Shown: in pieces, positions 48,423 to 59,816 of the stretch
Numbering within the stretch: the first letter of the stretch is position 1
Layout: each line of letters opens with the position of its first letter
From: Neurospora intermedia
Lineage: Eukaryota; Ascomycota; Sordariomycetes; Sordariales; Sordariaceae
Direction: 5' to 3'
Assembly (NCBI GenBank): GCA_037102815.1
Contig: BTPP01000003.1
Span: 3,038,001-3,102,000, forward strand
DNA: 64,000 nucleotides
The notes under the pieces: model-generated
What the model was told of the DNA's origin: nothing
Databases searched by the model: none
Seen by the model: the letters and a program-made list of their open reading frames with translations, nothing else
Made by a program: the position numbers and the translations under genes

Positions 48423-49657
48423 AAGAGTTGGGGCAGAGTGTAGGGATGGGGATGTGGGATGGAGGTGTTGAATGTATGGGATGGATGGAGGGGAGAATAT
48501 GAAGAAAGGGTATAGGGTGAGTGTTGTAGATTGGGAAGGGGGGAGGGCTGGATTGGAAAGCCGTGGGATGGGAAATAGACTATTGGATTTATTTTGGCTA
48601 GTAGCTTAAGCGGGCTGTGGAAGCCTCTTACATACGAACAGCAGTTATGAGTATGTTATGTGGCCTTACTCCCTCCAGGCAACAGATGACATTGCATGTT
48701 TCCAGTCCTTATGTTGCTGTTGTAGCGAATCTTCCAAGATGCCAGCCAACGCCGGTGGGCTCGGTATAGATCATTCCTGAGATATACGCTGAGATATCAG
48801 GGGCAAATGGTATTGGTACTCGTCACAGCCACGTTGCTGCCATATATAAACTTGTAGAGACGCAAAACAACTCAACACCTGTGCAGTGACTGGTCATGGT
48901 TTCTTCCTATGTATACACAAAAGAAAGCGACATCGCTCCAAACTGAATCATCGGAGATGACCCATGGTTACTGTATTAGAAAACGGCTACGGTTGTTAAT
49001 CACGAAGACGAGAACGGAACGATACACCAACCTGTACTTGATGCCAGCAAGAAACCTAACCGCAACCCCTTACTTTTCATTATGCTATTAGTTTAGGAAA
49101 AATGAACTTCAAGAGTCCCCCATGTTTCCTCGCCCATAGTCTAGTATATATCGTCAAAAGTCGTCGCTGTATGTCTTTGAACACTTGACCCAAATAAGGT
49201 TTGTTATATGATTCTCTGCCCTGGTTGCTCAGAGCTCTGCTCTCGACAACAAGCAGACAACCTTAATCATCACACAAGGTTGCGTCTGGCGCATCACACA
49301 TCAGACGTGTATTTGGACCACGCCCTCCAGCTGTGCACTTTTCGCTTCCCACATTCCTTCCCATAACCCAAAACTCATCAAAAATTTACAAGAATCTAGA
49401 AGAACGCCACAATTGCTGGGCCTAGCAACTCTGGATGCTGTAAAATTGAACATCTCCAAGGCAGGAAATTCCACTGTTACTAGCCAGACTCTTGCCTTTG
49501 GCCATGGGCAGGTTGAAGACGAATGAGGAATAGGGCAAAGGTTGAGTAGTCATCTCTGAAGGCCCAGACGCTATGCTGTCATCGTCAAGGAGAGACTGTC
49601 ATTCCGTCCAGTGGCGGCTTGGGATGCGCGGTGTCAAAATCAATACCGGCAAATGTT
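48423..49657. other. Convergent intergene, pex4 / mnn9
   Basis: 1.2 kb between two 3' ends. I see no coding region, RNA gene or repeat that I can support. Confidence 0.6.
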
Positions 49658-50845
49658 TCACTCGTTGTAGTGATAAACCTGATGTTTCAGCGTTAGTCCG
49701 ACGTATCCCACCTTGACATGGCGCACAACACACACAAGACGCACCTTGTAATTGGGCAAACCAGTTGCTTGCCAGCCCAACCTTTTGGCCATTTTGGCAA
49801 AGCCTTCCGTCTCGATCAAGTGGTAAAAGGGGAACGCGGGGAACATGGCTCCGTCACGGTGCACCTCGGCCTTCACCAACAACGCCGTACCGCCTACGCC
49901 ATCCAAAGGCACTTCGGTGTGTATATCCGCACCCGCCTCATACATGTAAGCCATTAGGGCCCGGTAGGTTGCCATGTCGGCGTAACCTTCGAGGAGAATG
50001 TCGTCCTTGCCCATCTTGGAAGCCAGCTCTTGCGCGGTCGGGCTGTCCTGCCAGTTGTTGAAGTCATAGGGCCGCTCGTCCATGGCCTTCTTTTCCGCGT
50101 TGTAAAACCGCTGGAAGCAGTTGGGCACCGTGAGCGGCTTGCTATGGCTGGCAAGATCCTGGATGAGAGTAGGAGGTGTCTCGATGATGTCGGCGTCCAA
50201 CCACAACACCCACGATGTGTCGGGCCCGAGAGTCGTAAAGAGAAGCGAGTTGCGGGCTTTGGCCATGGCAGCCCGGCGTGCCTTCTGATTTGCCATCTTG
50301 TGGCGCTCGCTCTCATCCTGGGACGGGATGGGCGGGTCGAAGTCTTGTCGTAGGATGATGATGCTCTTAAACCTCTCCTTCTCAAGTCCATGCTTCTGGA
50401 TCTTTGCGATCTGCTTCTGGAGCTCAATGGTGGCCGCGTTACCCTCCTTGGTCTTGGGCAGAATAAAGCCCAGAGTGATCAGCTCGTGGGGATACGACAG
50501 CTTCAACAGGTTATCCCAGTACTCCTGGTAGAAGCGGGCCATGGGTGTAAGGACAAGAACGTTCTCGCGGTTGCCAACGGGGTCGTTTGTAATGGTGACA
50601 TTGTTGAGGTTGTAGCGTGTTACTGGTGGAGGACCTGCTTTGCCGCCGACAGCGCTTGACTTGCGGAAAGGTGATGTCGGCGGAGAGAGAGGATGCAACG
50701 CGGCTGTGGCCTTGCGAGCGGCAGAGAAGTCGGGAGCTGAGGGGGATACTAGAAGGTAGAGTATGACGATTACGAGGACGATGCCAACAGCGATCGTTCC
50801 CGGGCTCGTCCTCTTAAGACGAACCGGCCCCAATGGACGCGCCAT
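49658..50845 (-). CDS. mnn9: Mannan polymerase subunit MNN9 (alpha-1,6-mannosyltransferase family)
   Basis: Two exons, 50845-49745 and 49678-49658, give 373 aa; the last exon encodes only VYHYNE and the stop. Mnn9 is a type II Golgi membrane protein of the Anp1/Mnn9/Van1 family (GT62) that, with its partners, extends the alpha-1,6-mannan backbone of N-glycans. Residues 17-33 form the signal anchor. The donor-binding DAD is at 217-219 in WVLWLDADIIE. Downstream blocks RPYDFNNWQDS, LDGVGGTALLVKAEVHRDGA and FPFYHLIETEGFAKMAKRL match yeast Mnn9 closely, including the NYK/VYH end, which sets it apart from Anp1 and Van1. The 66-nt intron is a multiple of three and stop-free. The gene is divergent from RPN13 across 1.2 kb. 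Confidence 0.93.
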   Translation of the reverse strand: MARPLGPVRLKRTSPGTIAVGIVLVIVILYLLVSPSAPDFSAARKATAALHPLSPPTSPFRKSSAVGGKAGPPPVTRYNLNNVTITNDPVGNRENVLVLTPMARFYQEYWDNLLKLSYPHELITLGFILPKTKEGNAATIELQKQIAKIQKHGLEKERFKSIIILRQDFDPPIPSQDESERHKMANQKARRAAMAKARNSLLFTTLGPDTSWVLWLDADIIETPPTLIQDLASHSKPLTVPNCFQRFYNAEKKAMDERPYDFNNWQDSPTAQELASKMGKDDILLEGYADMATYRALMAYMYEAGADIHTEVPLDGVGGTALLVKAEVHRDGAMFPAFPFYHLIETEGFAKMAKRLGWQATGLPNYKVRLVCVVRHVKVGYVGLTLKHQVYHYNE

Positions 50846-52023
50846 GGGATGCGTGGAGGGTCTATCAAAGAGAAGTAATCATATAGTCGTCTGGGTTCGA
50901 AGGCGCGCGCGTTCCCGTCGTCCGTGGTTGGCTTCTCGTGTATGGCTGTGGTCTCTTTCGGTTGTGGGGATAAACGACAACGCTATAGCACTGTTTCGCT
51001 ATAGCACTGTATGAAGCGCTGTTGCTCCTAGCTTCGTACGCGATAATGAGAGCTGCGCGTATATATTCGTCGGCCGAATAAAGGTTGTCGAAGCCGGTGT
51101 CGGTGTTGTCCTGGACACTTTTTTAGTCGGCCACTCAATCGAGTCGGGGTCGAGGGGCGGCCAGGGGCATTGGCAACTCGAGCGGGATGGGGGAATTTAG
51201 GGGACGAGGAAAAATTGGGCTTCTGGAAAGAAGACAAGGCGCAAACTGCAAATGCAGTGGCCAGAAATGGGGAAAAGGGGTTCAGTGCAGCGCCGTGCCA
51301 GAAACCCCAATGGCTGCTGACATGGGTCAATGTAATCTGAAACGGTGCAGGCAATTCCTGTCCGCTGGCTTTGGTCACTCCAGCAGCATTTTAGACAGCT
51401 TCGGGTCTCAGTCACGACTGGCAATCGTGGCAAGGCAACTGGCGACACTCTTGGTCGTGCGCAACCGTGGAAAGGAAAGTGAGAACCGAAGTGGCAGCAA
51501 CGACGTCGATCCCGTACGAAGCACTCCACCACCTAGCCTGCAACTTCAACTCCAAGCCGGGGGCTTTTGTTTGCTAGGAGACGGGAAGCGGAGGGACAGC
51601 GATTGGAGACCCTCTGGACTACCTAGGTAGATTCCTCTAGTCCTAGAGGTACAGTATTAGGTGGAGGCTACAGGGCGAACGCCATCTGCCGTCAAAGTTG
51701 CCCTGGAGGCACAGAAGGGACGGGATGGCGAGGGGAGAGTGGGGGATGCCTGCCAGCAGCTGTCCTGGTGACGGCACCTCAGTGGCATCGGCAGCCCACG
51801 TCAGAGCAACTGTAGCCTTGCACCAGTGCCTCTAGCTCCAGGTGCCGAGCTCACATTGCGGATTGCCTCTATCGTACCTCGAAGCAACAACATCATCAAC
51901 CACGAAATACAAGCTTCATCGAGCCGACTGTTTCTACTCTGTCCTGACATCCCCTTGCCGGCTTCGACACTTCCACCTAGCCACACACGTTTCCCACAGT
52001 CGACACCAGCGCGCGCATCAACC
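50846..52023. promoter_or_regulatory. Divergent promoter region, mnn9 / rpn13
   Basis: 1.2 kb between two ATGs that point apart. It must hold both promoters. A palindrome CTACCTAGGTAG and an inverted repeat CCTCTAG...CTAGAGG stand together at about 51619-51651. No classical TATA box or named factor site is obvious. Confidence 0.45.
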
Positions 52024-53658
52024 ATGCCGATATCACCCATTATCACGTTCAAGGCGGGCATTTGCGACGTAGATGTTCGTACCACCCACCCTTCCTCCCA
52101 GCTTCCCCCGCCCGCCATGACATCCAGTCTTCTCGGTCACTTTGTCGCCTGTCCTCGCCGACTATTGTGGTTGTTGCAACGAAACTAACATCCATATTCA
52201 CAGCAAACGTCGAAGCCGTACAAGGTCACGCCTCAAGCTAGGCCCGGCTACATCTACCTTTACTCCGACGATGGTATGTGGACCATGAATTCCAGCTAGC
52301 GCCGTGGGAGCCGACTCCTTTTCGTGACACAAGCTGACCATTCCATGTTGCAGATTTCATCCATTTCTGCTGGCGCCCTAGAGATGCCCCTGCGGACGAG
52401 CCCGAGCTCGACCTCGTCATGATCCCCGAGGACGGACACTTCCTTCCCTATGACACCAAGTCTCATGCCCAGGCCTCCGCCAAGACCAACGGCCGTATTT
52501 TCTCGCTCAAGTTCTCTTCCTCGTCACAGCGCCATATCTTCTGGCTGCAATCGAAGCCTCAGGGTCCTAACGGCGACCCGTCATTCCTGAGCCCAAGAGA
52601 TCTGAAGATTGGAGAGATCGTGGATAAGCTTCTACAGGGCTACGAGGTGGATGTGAACAGGGAGCTTGCTTCACTCAGCAGCGGCGGTGGTAACAACCGC
52701 CGAGACGATGATGACGACGAGACAATGGAAGACGTTGAGGGTCACGGAGACCCCAATGCCCACCACGAGGGCGGTACTGGCGGCGCTGGTCCTGATGCCA
52801 CTGGTGGCGATGTCAGGAGGGAGGGCGAGGACGCCAGAGAAGGAGGAGCAGATGGAGCAAGAGCGTAGGTGCTGTTTTCCCGTCACATGAGTTTTGGGAG
52901 TTTGGGTTGCTTTGGCGTGCACATCATTTGATCTACTTCAACCAAACATGAGCAAGCTATGGCGCAGAGGGCAACAAGAACGGTGCAACTGTATTGTTAC
53001 TTGCTAGATGGAGGCACTAAAATTTGACATGCACATGGCGTCACTCTGCTCTCCGCAAACTTGCGTTTCCGATGCCATTACATGTGCTAATATAGTTCTC
53101 GTTGACAGGGCAAATGCTACGAATGCCGAGGCGGATGCGGCTGCCGTTGTACGGAACTTCCTCGAGTCCCTGAAAGGCACTCAAGGGCTTGCCGGAGGTC
53201 AAGCCCAAGCCCAAGGCAAATCCTACCCTTTACTCAACGATCTTCTTGAATCCTCAGTCACGATCCCGATGCTCGATTCCGCCACCGACGAATATGTCGA
53301 CAACCTCTTGAACTACCTACCCCCCACCGTCATTGTCATGTCTCAGCAAGGTGCCAGCGGTACTGATGCCATCGAGGTTGAGCCTAGTGCCGCGTCTGTT
53401 GAGGCCGCTCGGCAGGCTATGAGCCAGGATCAGAAGCGCGCGCTTCTGAAGAAGGTTCTCCGGAGCCCTCAGTTTACCCAGAGCCTTGCCAGCCTGACAA
53501 TTGCTCTTCGGGATGGAGGACTCCCCAACATTTCTGCTGCGTTGGGGATCCAAGTGGAAAATGGTGGTATGGTCAGGGGCGGTACGGTGCCTCTAGGTGG
53601 CGGAGAAGCCGTCGAGGCCTTTGTGGAAGGAGTGAAAAAGACGATCCAGAAGAAGTAA
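52024..53658 (+). CDS. rpn13: Proteasomal ubiquitin receptor RPN13/ADRM1
   Basis: Four exons (52024-52074, 52204-52273, 52354-52864, 53109-53658) join in phase to 393 aa. Rpn13 sits on the 19S cap of the proteasome, binds ubiquitin chains through its N-terminal Pru domain, and recruits and activates the deubiquitinase Uch37 through its C-terminal DEUBAD. The Pru domain (about 1-120) shows ITFKAGICDVD, GYIYLYSDDDFIHFCWR and IFSLKFSSSSQRHIFWLQ. A Gly/Asp/Glu-rich linker follows. The C-terminal helical part (about 215-390) includes LNDLLESS, EAARQAMSQDQKRALLKKVL and SPQFTQSLASLTIALRDGGL, the usual DEUBAD pattern. The long form with DEUBAD is typical of filamentous fungi and animals; budding yeast Rpn13 lacks it. 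The third intron is 244 nt, longer than the others. Confidence 0.92.
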
Positions 53659-54251
53659 AGGACTTCAGATATTGATAGAGCATCCAAGATGAGGACACGA
53701 CATACAGGAGATTCGAATTGATACCGAGGATCAGTAGGCCCTGTAAATGTAGGAAGGCTTGCGTCCGAAGCTTGATCAAAAATGGAGGTCTGTACCACAG
53801 ATCTTGACCGCACTAACAAGCACTCGTAAACGCCCAAACCTGGAGAGTTGAAAGTCAATCGGACGTAAAGAAGAACTCTCCCAGAATATGCACGCCGGTT
53901 CCATCTCCTATACTTCTTCCTGTGCTATTGTAAATACTGAGGGCGTGCTTGTTGACGTATAGTGGCCAAGTCATAGTGGCCCTAGCGACTGTCACGGAGT
54001 CCCAAAGCCGCGTACATAGTAAGTTACGTACCCACGACTACACTATGTAAGGGCCCCACAGTAGGTTCCGCGTCACCAAGGGATGGAACCCGTAGCTCTC
54101 CAACGGGTGTTCGAAGACAGGGCTGCATTTTCCGCCTTCAACGTCATCTGGAACTACCCAACTCGCGCCTTCAACAACCGAACGCAGCCATTAGAGCTCT
54201 AAACAACACACAGGCTTCCACTTCCATCTGGCGCATCTTCAAGCAAGCGAA
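53659..54251. other. Spacer between rpn13 and cus2
   Basis: Nearly 600 bases between tandem genes. I see no gene; it should hold the 3' end of one and the promoter of the other. Confidence 0.5.
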
Positions 54252-55870
54252 ATGGAACAACAAGAAGGACAACAAGCCGAGTATTGGACATTTCCGACCG
54301 ACCCCGGAGAGTTTGACAAGGACGAGCGCATCTCCTTCTCTAAGCTCGACAACAAATACATCGCGGTTCAAGACGATGGCACCGAATACGAGTTCGACGA
54401 GGGCCTCAAGCGCTGGCTTCCCATCATCGACGAAGCCCTAATCGAGGAACACCAGAGGGCATACATAACATCACTCGGAGACGACGGTACAGAGACAGGC
54501 CAATTAGGCACAGGACAAGGCAAGAAGAGAAAGAACGACGACCGAGAGGTAAGCTGCGCTCGAATGCGCACCTGTCAACGTCCGCTACTGCCACCATCTT
54601 CAACACTCACTCATCCTTCTTTGAAAACATTGATCCAATCATTCCCTTTTCGTCCCATTTTGATACTTTCGAAACAACCGTGAAAAGGGAGAGAGGAAGA
54701 GACATCGCTGTGCCCCAGGAGTTCATGAACATGAATGATTTTATGTGTGGTGTTCATTGTGATGTGGGTGTGAGGACGGACAGGATGAGAGAAGAAGAAA
54801 AAAAAAATCCTGGGGAAGACACTAACCAGACGTTTTCTTTCTTTCCCTCGTTGCGCGCACGCCTACAGGACTCCGCTAGCAGTAACCACAACATAAACAA
54901 CCGTCCATCGAAGAACCGGAAGCGGGAGAAAGCGCCACGGGAGCCCAAGCAAAACACAGCCGTCTACGTGACTGGTCTTCCGCTCGATGCGACGGCTGAC
55001 GAGGTCGCCGAGCTCTTCTCGCGCAAATGCGGCGTCATTGCCGAGGAGATCGATAGCGGCCGCCCGCGCATCAAGATGTACACGGACGCCAACGGAAACT
55101 TCAAAGGCGACGCCTTGATCGTCTTCTTCAAGCCGCAGTCGGTCGAGATGGCCATTATGCTCCTAGATGACACCGACTTCCGCTTTGAGCCTGCTCCGGA
55201 TGGCAGCAGAATGCGCGTCCAGGCGGCGGATATGAGCTACAAAAAGACAAAATACGACGCAGCAGCAGGCGCGGAGAACGGCGGTAGTGACAAGGCAGGC
55301 AATGGTGGCGCAGAGGGAGAAGGCTCGTCCGCTTCGACCCCCTACAACAACATCACCAACCCCCACCCCGTTTCCAGCGACGGTGGCGGTAACGGTCATA
55401 ACCAACGCAGCCAACAAGACAAAGCCAAAATCATCAAAAAGACTCAAAAGCTCTCCGCCAAGCTCGCCGACTGGGACGACGACGAGCCCTCCCCTTCTGC
55501 CCGCCTTCTGGGGCCCGCGGTCAAGGAAGCAAAGGGAGGCAAGTGGGACAAGGTCGTGATCCTGCGACACATGTTTACGCTGGAGGAGCTCAACGAGGAC
55601 CCGGCCGCTCTGCTGGAGATCAAGGACGACATCCGGGAGGAATGTGCCAAGCTGGGGCCCGTGACTAACGTGGTGCTGTTTGATGAGGAAGAGGAAGGCA
55701 TTGTGAGCGTCAAGTTCGCGACAGTGGAGGCGGCAGAGGCGTGCGTGCATCTGATGCATGGACGGGCATTTGATGGAAGGATTGTTGAGGCTTTCTTTGC
55801 TACTGGCAAGGAGCGGTTCAGGAAGAGCAAGAATAAGGATGCGGGTGAGGAGGACGGTGGTGATGATTGA
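54252..55870 (+). CDS. cus2: U2 snRNP-associated splicing factor CUS2/HTATSF1 homologue
   Basis: Two exons, 54252-54548 and 54869-55870, with a 320-nt intron, give 432 aa. Cus2 (TatSF1 in animals) binds U2 snRNA and the SF3b1/Hsh155 subunit and helps prespliceosome assembly in the nucleus. The N-terminal part (YWTFPTDPGEFDKDERISF, DGTEYEFDEGLKRWLPI) matches the family. RRM1 begins at TAVYVTGLPLDATADEVAEL with the second RNA-contact strand in KGDALIVFF. A Gly/Asn/Ser linker separates it from RRM2, a U2AF-homology motif domain (VVILRHMFTLEEL, GIVSVKFATVEAAEACV) with R-x-F at about 398-400 (GRAFDGR), the loop that grips SF3b1. The C-terminus is short and charged, without the long acidic tail of human TatSF1. 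Confidence 0.92.
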
Positions 55871-56256
55871 ATGAAATGATCAGCGCACGACTGGATTAGG
55901 GGATCTGAATGGGGTGTGACTTGAAACTTCTGGTTTATTGATGCTTTGTGCTACGAAAGGAAAGTCTTTTTCTTTTTTTCCCTTCGCTTGCATCTGGATT
56001 CCTTCGCTCACTACACGACATCATTACCGTTGATCACAGTTTCCAGTTGAGAGCTACACATGTGGCATTGTCGTGGGTAATATGAGAGAGACTGGTTTTC
56101 TAGTGCATATACAACATATGTAAACTAATTCGAGCTATCGTTATAACCAGCTCTCACATAACTGATATTCGAAGACTTATGTGATGATCTATGTTACATA
56201 TTACATAGCTACTTGTTTGTTCCCATGCCCATGTTGCCCGTGCATCAAAAGCATAC
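55871..56256. other. Short convergent intergene
   Basis: About 390 bases between the 3' ends of cus2 and the transporter gene. AT-rich; probably both 3' untranslated regions. Nothing else seen. Confidence 0.6.
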
Positions 56257-59200
56257 TCAACCAGCCATAGTCAGCGTATAACTCGTGAAGACACTCATCC
56301 GTTCGCTCGTCAATTTCAACCCTATCCTCAACAGCTCCATCGCCACATCCGGTTGCTCCTTTTGCAGCTTCTCCCATCCTTCCCGGTCCATCATCCACAG
56401 TACACAGTCGCGCTCGACCACACACGTCGCCGTTCTCGTCGTCTCCGAGAAGAACGGCAATTCTCCGCACGTCGTTCCGGCCACGATGCTTTCACAAAGC
56501 CGCCCCTGTGGCAGATCGTATTCGGCTCTGAGCATACCTTGCTCGAGCAGATAAAATCCTTCTGCCTGCTCCCCGCGCCGGAAAATGACAGTTCCCGCAG
56601 GATATTGGAGTCTTTTGAAGTAACCTACGGCACGGAACCAGAAATCCTCGTTTTTGTTGCTGACGTCCTGGAAAATCTGGAGCATCAGCCGTAGCGGCTC
56701 CTTAAAGCTTTGCCATCTTGTTGACCCTCGTTGCTGCTCAGCTTGCTGGTTAAGTGCATGACGAGCTGCTACCTGGAGGTGGCTGCGACGGGGAGAAGAT
56801 CCCAGGGAGTCGAACTGAGGCTGTATGGATGATTGGGTAGAGGGCACTTGCAAGCTGCTGGAAGGTACAGAAGCTGCTGTCCGCGGAAGACGACCTGCTT
56901 CTTGACTGGCATACAGTGTCTTGAGAAGCTCGTTCTCACAGTATTCCAAGGCCGAGTTCAGCTCAGGGAGGAGCTTGACGTCAATCCCATCTTCACCGAG
57001 ACCGGCTGCTCTTAGGTGACGACCCAGTTCTTGTTCAGTGTCAACACCGCTGATAATCAGCTCGATGCCCTTGTGATTGAGCAGGCGGCTGATAGTGTTA
57101 AACACCTCTCCGGCGGAATAATCGACGCCGTTGACCAGCCACAGATCGATGATGAGGAACCGAATTGGGCGATGGTTGAACTCTTCGTCGGAAATCATAG
57201 CCCTGATTTTTTCCTCCACGCTCACAATAGTTCCAAAGAAGAGATAACCGGCAAGCTTGATGATGTTGACTTGCTTCCCAGCGTCTCTAAGGTAATGTTG
57301 TTGCGTCGGATTTCTTCTTACCGTCGAACCCACCACCTCTCCGGAGTAGATTGCCCTCACAGCCGAAATCCTGGATGTTTGGATAATGAGAGCGGCAAAT
57401 GCGCAAAGAATACCAACCCCGATACCAATGACGAAGTCATATGTGCCCATGACCACGACAATGACAAGCACAGTCATGTATTCAAGCCACTTCAACTTTT
57501 TCCTTGGTTGCCAAACAGCCTCAATAAGCAGTTCGAAGCCTAGGTCGAAGATAAGCACTCCAACCATCATGACCGGTATGAAGCCAATCAAGGAAGGACC
57601 GATCATCATGACGAGAAAAGTAAGAACTGCAAGCATAATACCCGCCAGTCGAGTGTTACCCCCTGAGCGCATGAAAAAGACGCTGTTGGCATAAACCAGG
57701 TAGTTCTGGATGCTTCCAAAACAGCCTGACAGGAAATTTGAGTAGCCGTGTAGCTTGAGCTCATGATCGAGGTCGGCATGATCTTCGCCGATGTTCTGTG
57801 CCAAAGCTGGAACGTTGATAGGCACATGTAAGATACCAAAGAAGGTCAGGGCAAACATTGCGGGGATACATTGGATAATGGCACTCCAATCGACTTTGTG
57901 AAACTCTGTGGAAAATGTTAGCAATGTTTATATTTCCCATGGAGCAGATGGGATGCTTACTGTACAGAGTATAAAAATACCACCATGGCTCACCGGGCGG
58001 AGGCCCCTCAAACACCCAGCCATGTTTTTGCAGAGCGTCTTGATCAGGGCCGCCCAAAATAAGCAATACCAAGTAGAACAAGGCAGGTATGGTGAGGATA
58101 TAGAGAGGAAGGAAATACTTGGACGTGATCTTCGTCTGGCCGTAGAACAAAATAATCGCCAAACCGAGAGGTACCGTCCATAGTGGGATAGTGTCTGGCT
58201 GAATAAGTCGCTTCAGGGTGTCGAGATCGTAATTTAGACTGCCATCCATGCGAGCCGTCACCTCGAAGCCCGTGGCGATCAAGAACCAACCAACACCACC
58301 GATACAGCCAATCAGGATATGACGCGGGATGAAACCCACGAGATAGCCAAACTTGAATTTGCCCATAAGGTAGAAAACGGTGCCCGTGAGCATCGAGCTT
58401 AGCGCATAAGATGTGATGGTCGTTGCGATGACCGCTTCTGGGTCATCTTCGCCGACAATTTCGGTAATGGTACCAGCCATACTGTGGAAGAAGGGCACAA
58501 CCTCGATCTTTGATGCTGTCAGTATGAATGGACGGTCAGAGATATTAGACACAAGACTACTTACCAACTCGGAGCCAACACCACCCTTGAACACGCTCCC
58601 AAGGGAGAAGGTCAACTGCGATATGATTGTGCTGATGTAGAAGATCGAGATACCCGCGGACCCCAAGCTCGAAAAAATTGGATTTGCCAAAGGGAAAAGA
58701 ATCATGCCGTACGAAAGCGCGTCAAGGATGTTCAACAGGAGTCCCACAATGACGGCTGGTAAACATTTGACAGGTGTAACGATAACGTTCTTCCAGAGAG
58801 CGTGGCGGTCCCAGCGCTTTGGGGTTGCTGCCACCTTGGTAATACTGGCAATGTGATCCCATCTATCCCTCGCGGAAGCAGCAAGCCTTGTCGTCCATCG
58901 CCGTTTCGGACTCTTTTGATCTTCGATATCAGCATCGTGGCCGGAGCCGTTGGCCATACCATAGTCATGCCGGGCCTCGTGTGATGTGGTCCGAAGCAAC
59001 GGTGCGTGCTCGTCTGAAGTATCAGCTGCCTCTGCCTCCCGCTCGGTTGGTTGGACTAGTTCCGGGTGTTTCCATGACCCTCTCCTGCTGCTCTCACCAT
59101 TCTCCCATGAATTATCTTCTTCGTAGCCCTCATCGCTACGTGAAGCCGGCATATATATCGTACTCGGCGGCGATCTTTTCAGCATTGTGGTGAGCATAGA

Positions 59201-59816
59201 TGGTCCCTCGGCTGTTGATTCGACATCGGTTTCTGGCGATAGGGGCTCAGATACGTTTACGTTGAGGGCGTCCTGGTGCCTACCATTACCCTCTTCGGCA
59301 TCTTCGGTGCCAGTGGCCTGAGCTATGTGGCCGAGAACTGTTTGTTGCGAGATGGAGGATCGTCTTCGATCAAGGAACGCTGGGCTTTGTCGGTCTTTCG
59401 GATCGGAGAGAAAATAGTTCGCTAGCTCGGCGGTATCCTGGCGAACGGATTGTGCGTATTGGTAACTGTCTAGAGGAGCTGTGAAGAGATGATCAAGCAC
59501 AAGTCAGTGGCATATCAACCAAGAAGGATAGTTATCAGTTGGGAGAGGGGGAGGGAGTTATGGTCATACCTAGATTTTCACGGACCGAGCCATGAATGAA
59601 GGACCTCAAAGGCTCTCGGTGCGCAACTGAATTCACCGAAGTTGAATATAGCTGATGGGCCTCATTGCTGGTAGGATCCTGGTAGGGCCGAGTTGGGATG
59701 GTTTTAGAGGGACTCGAAGACTCTATTTCCTCCTGGGCCGAAGCATACTGCGAAACGGAGGAAGACCGTCTGGGAGATCTCCTCCATGAGGAGAAGCCAG
59801 CAGCTGGAGACGACAT
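56257..59816 (-). CDS. SulP-STAS-cyclic-nucleotide-domain transporter (Vsb1/YGR125w type)
   Basis: Four exons (59816-59570, 59478-58565, 58507-57961, 57905-56257) join in phase to 1118 aa. The first 315 residues are hydrophilic, with SP/TP sites and an acidic HAPLL motif that could direct sorting to the vacuole. A SulP (SLC26) membrane domain follows, starting near 320 (KCLPAVIVGLLLNILDALSYG). A STAS domain lies at about 780-893. At about 995-1095 a cyclic-nucleotide-binding-like domain shows IFRRGEQAEGFYLLEQG and GELPFFSETTRTATC, which keeps the Gly-Glu and Arg-Thr-Ala of the phosphate cassette. The yeast relative Vsb1 (YGR125w) has the same order and is needed to store basic amino acids in the vacuole, so sulfate transport should not be assumed. 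The start is the first ATG; the frame is open slightly further up without one. The 57-nt second intron is a multiple of three and stop-free. Confidence 0.92.

Noticed and set aside
56257-59816. Sulfate permease as the name for the SulP transporter
   Set aside because: The SulP-STAS-cyclic-nucleotide-domain order with a long N-terminus matches yeast YGR125w/Vsb1, linked to vacuolar basic amino acids, not plasma-membrane sulfate uptake.
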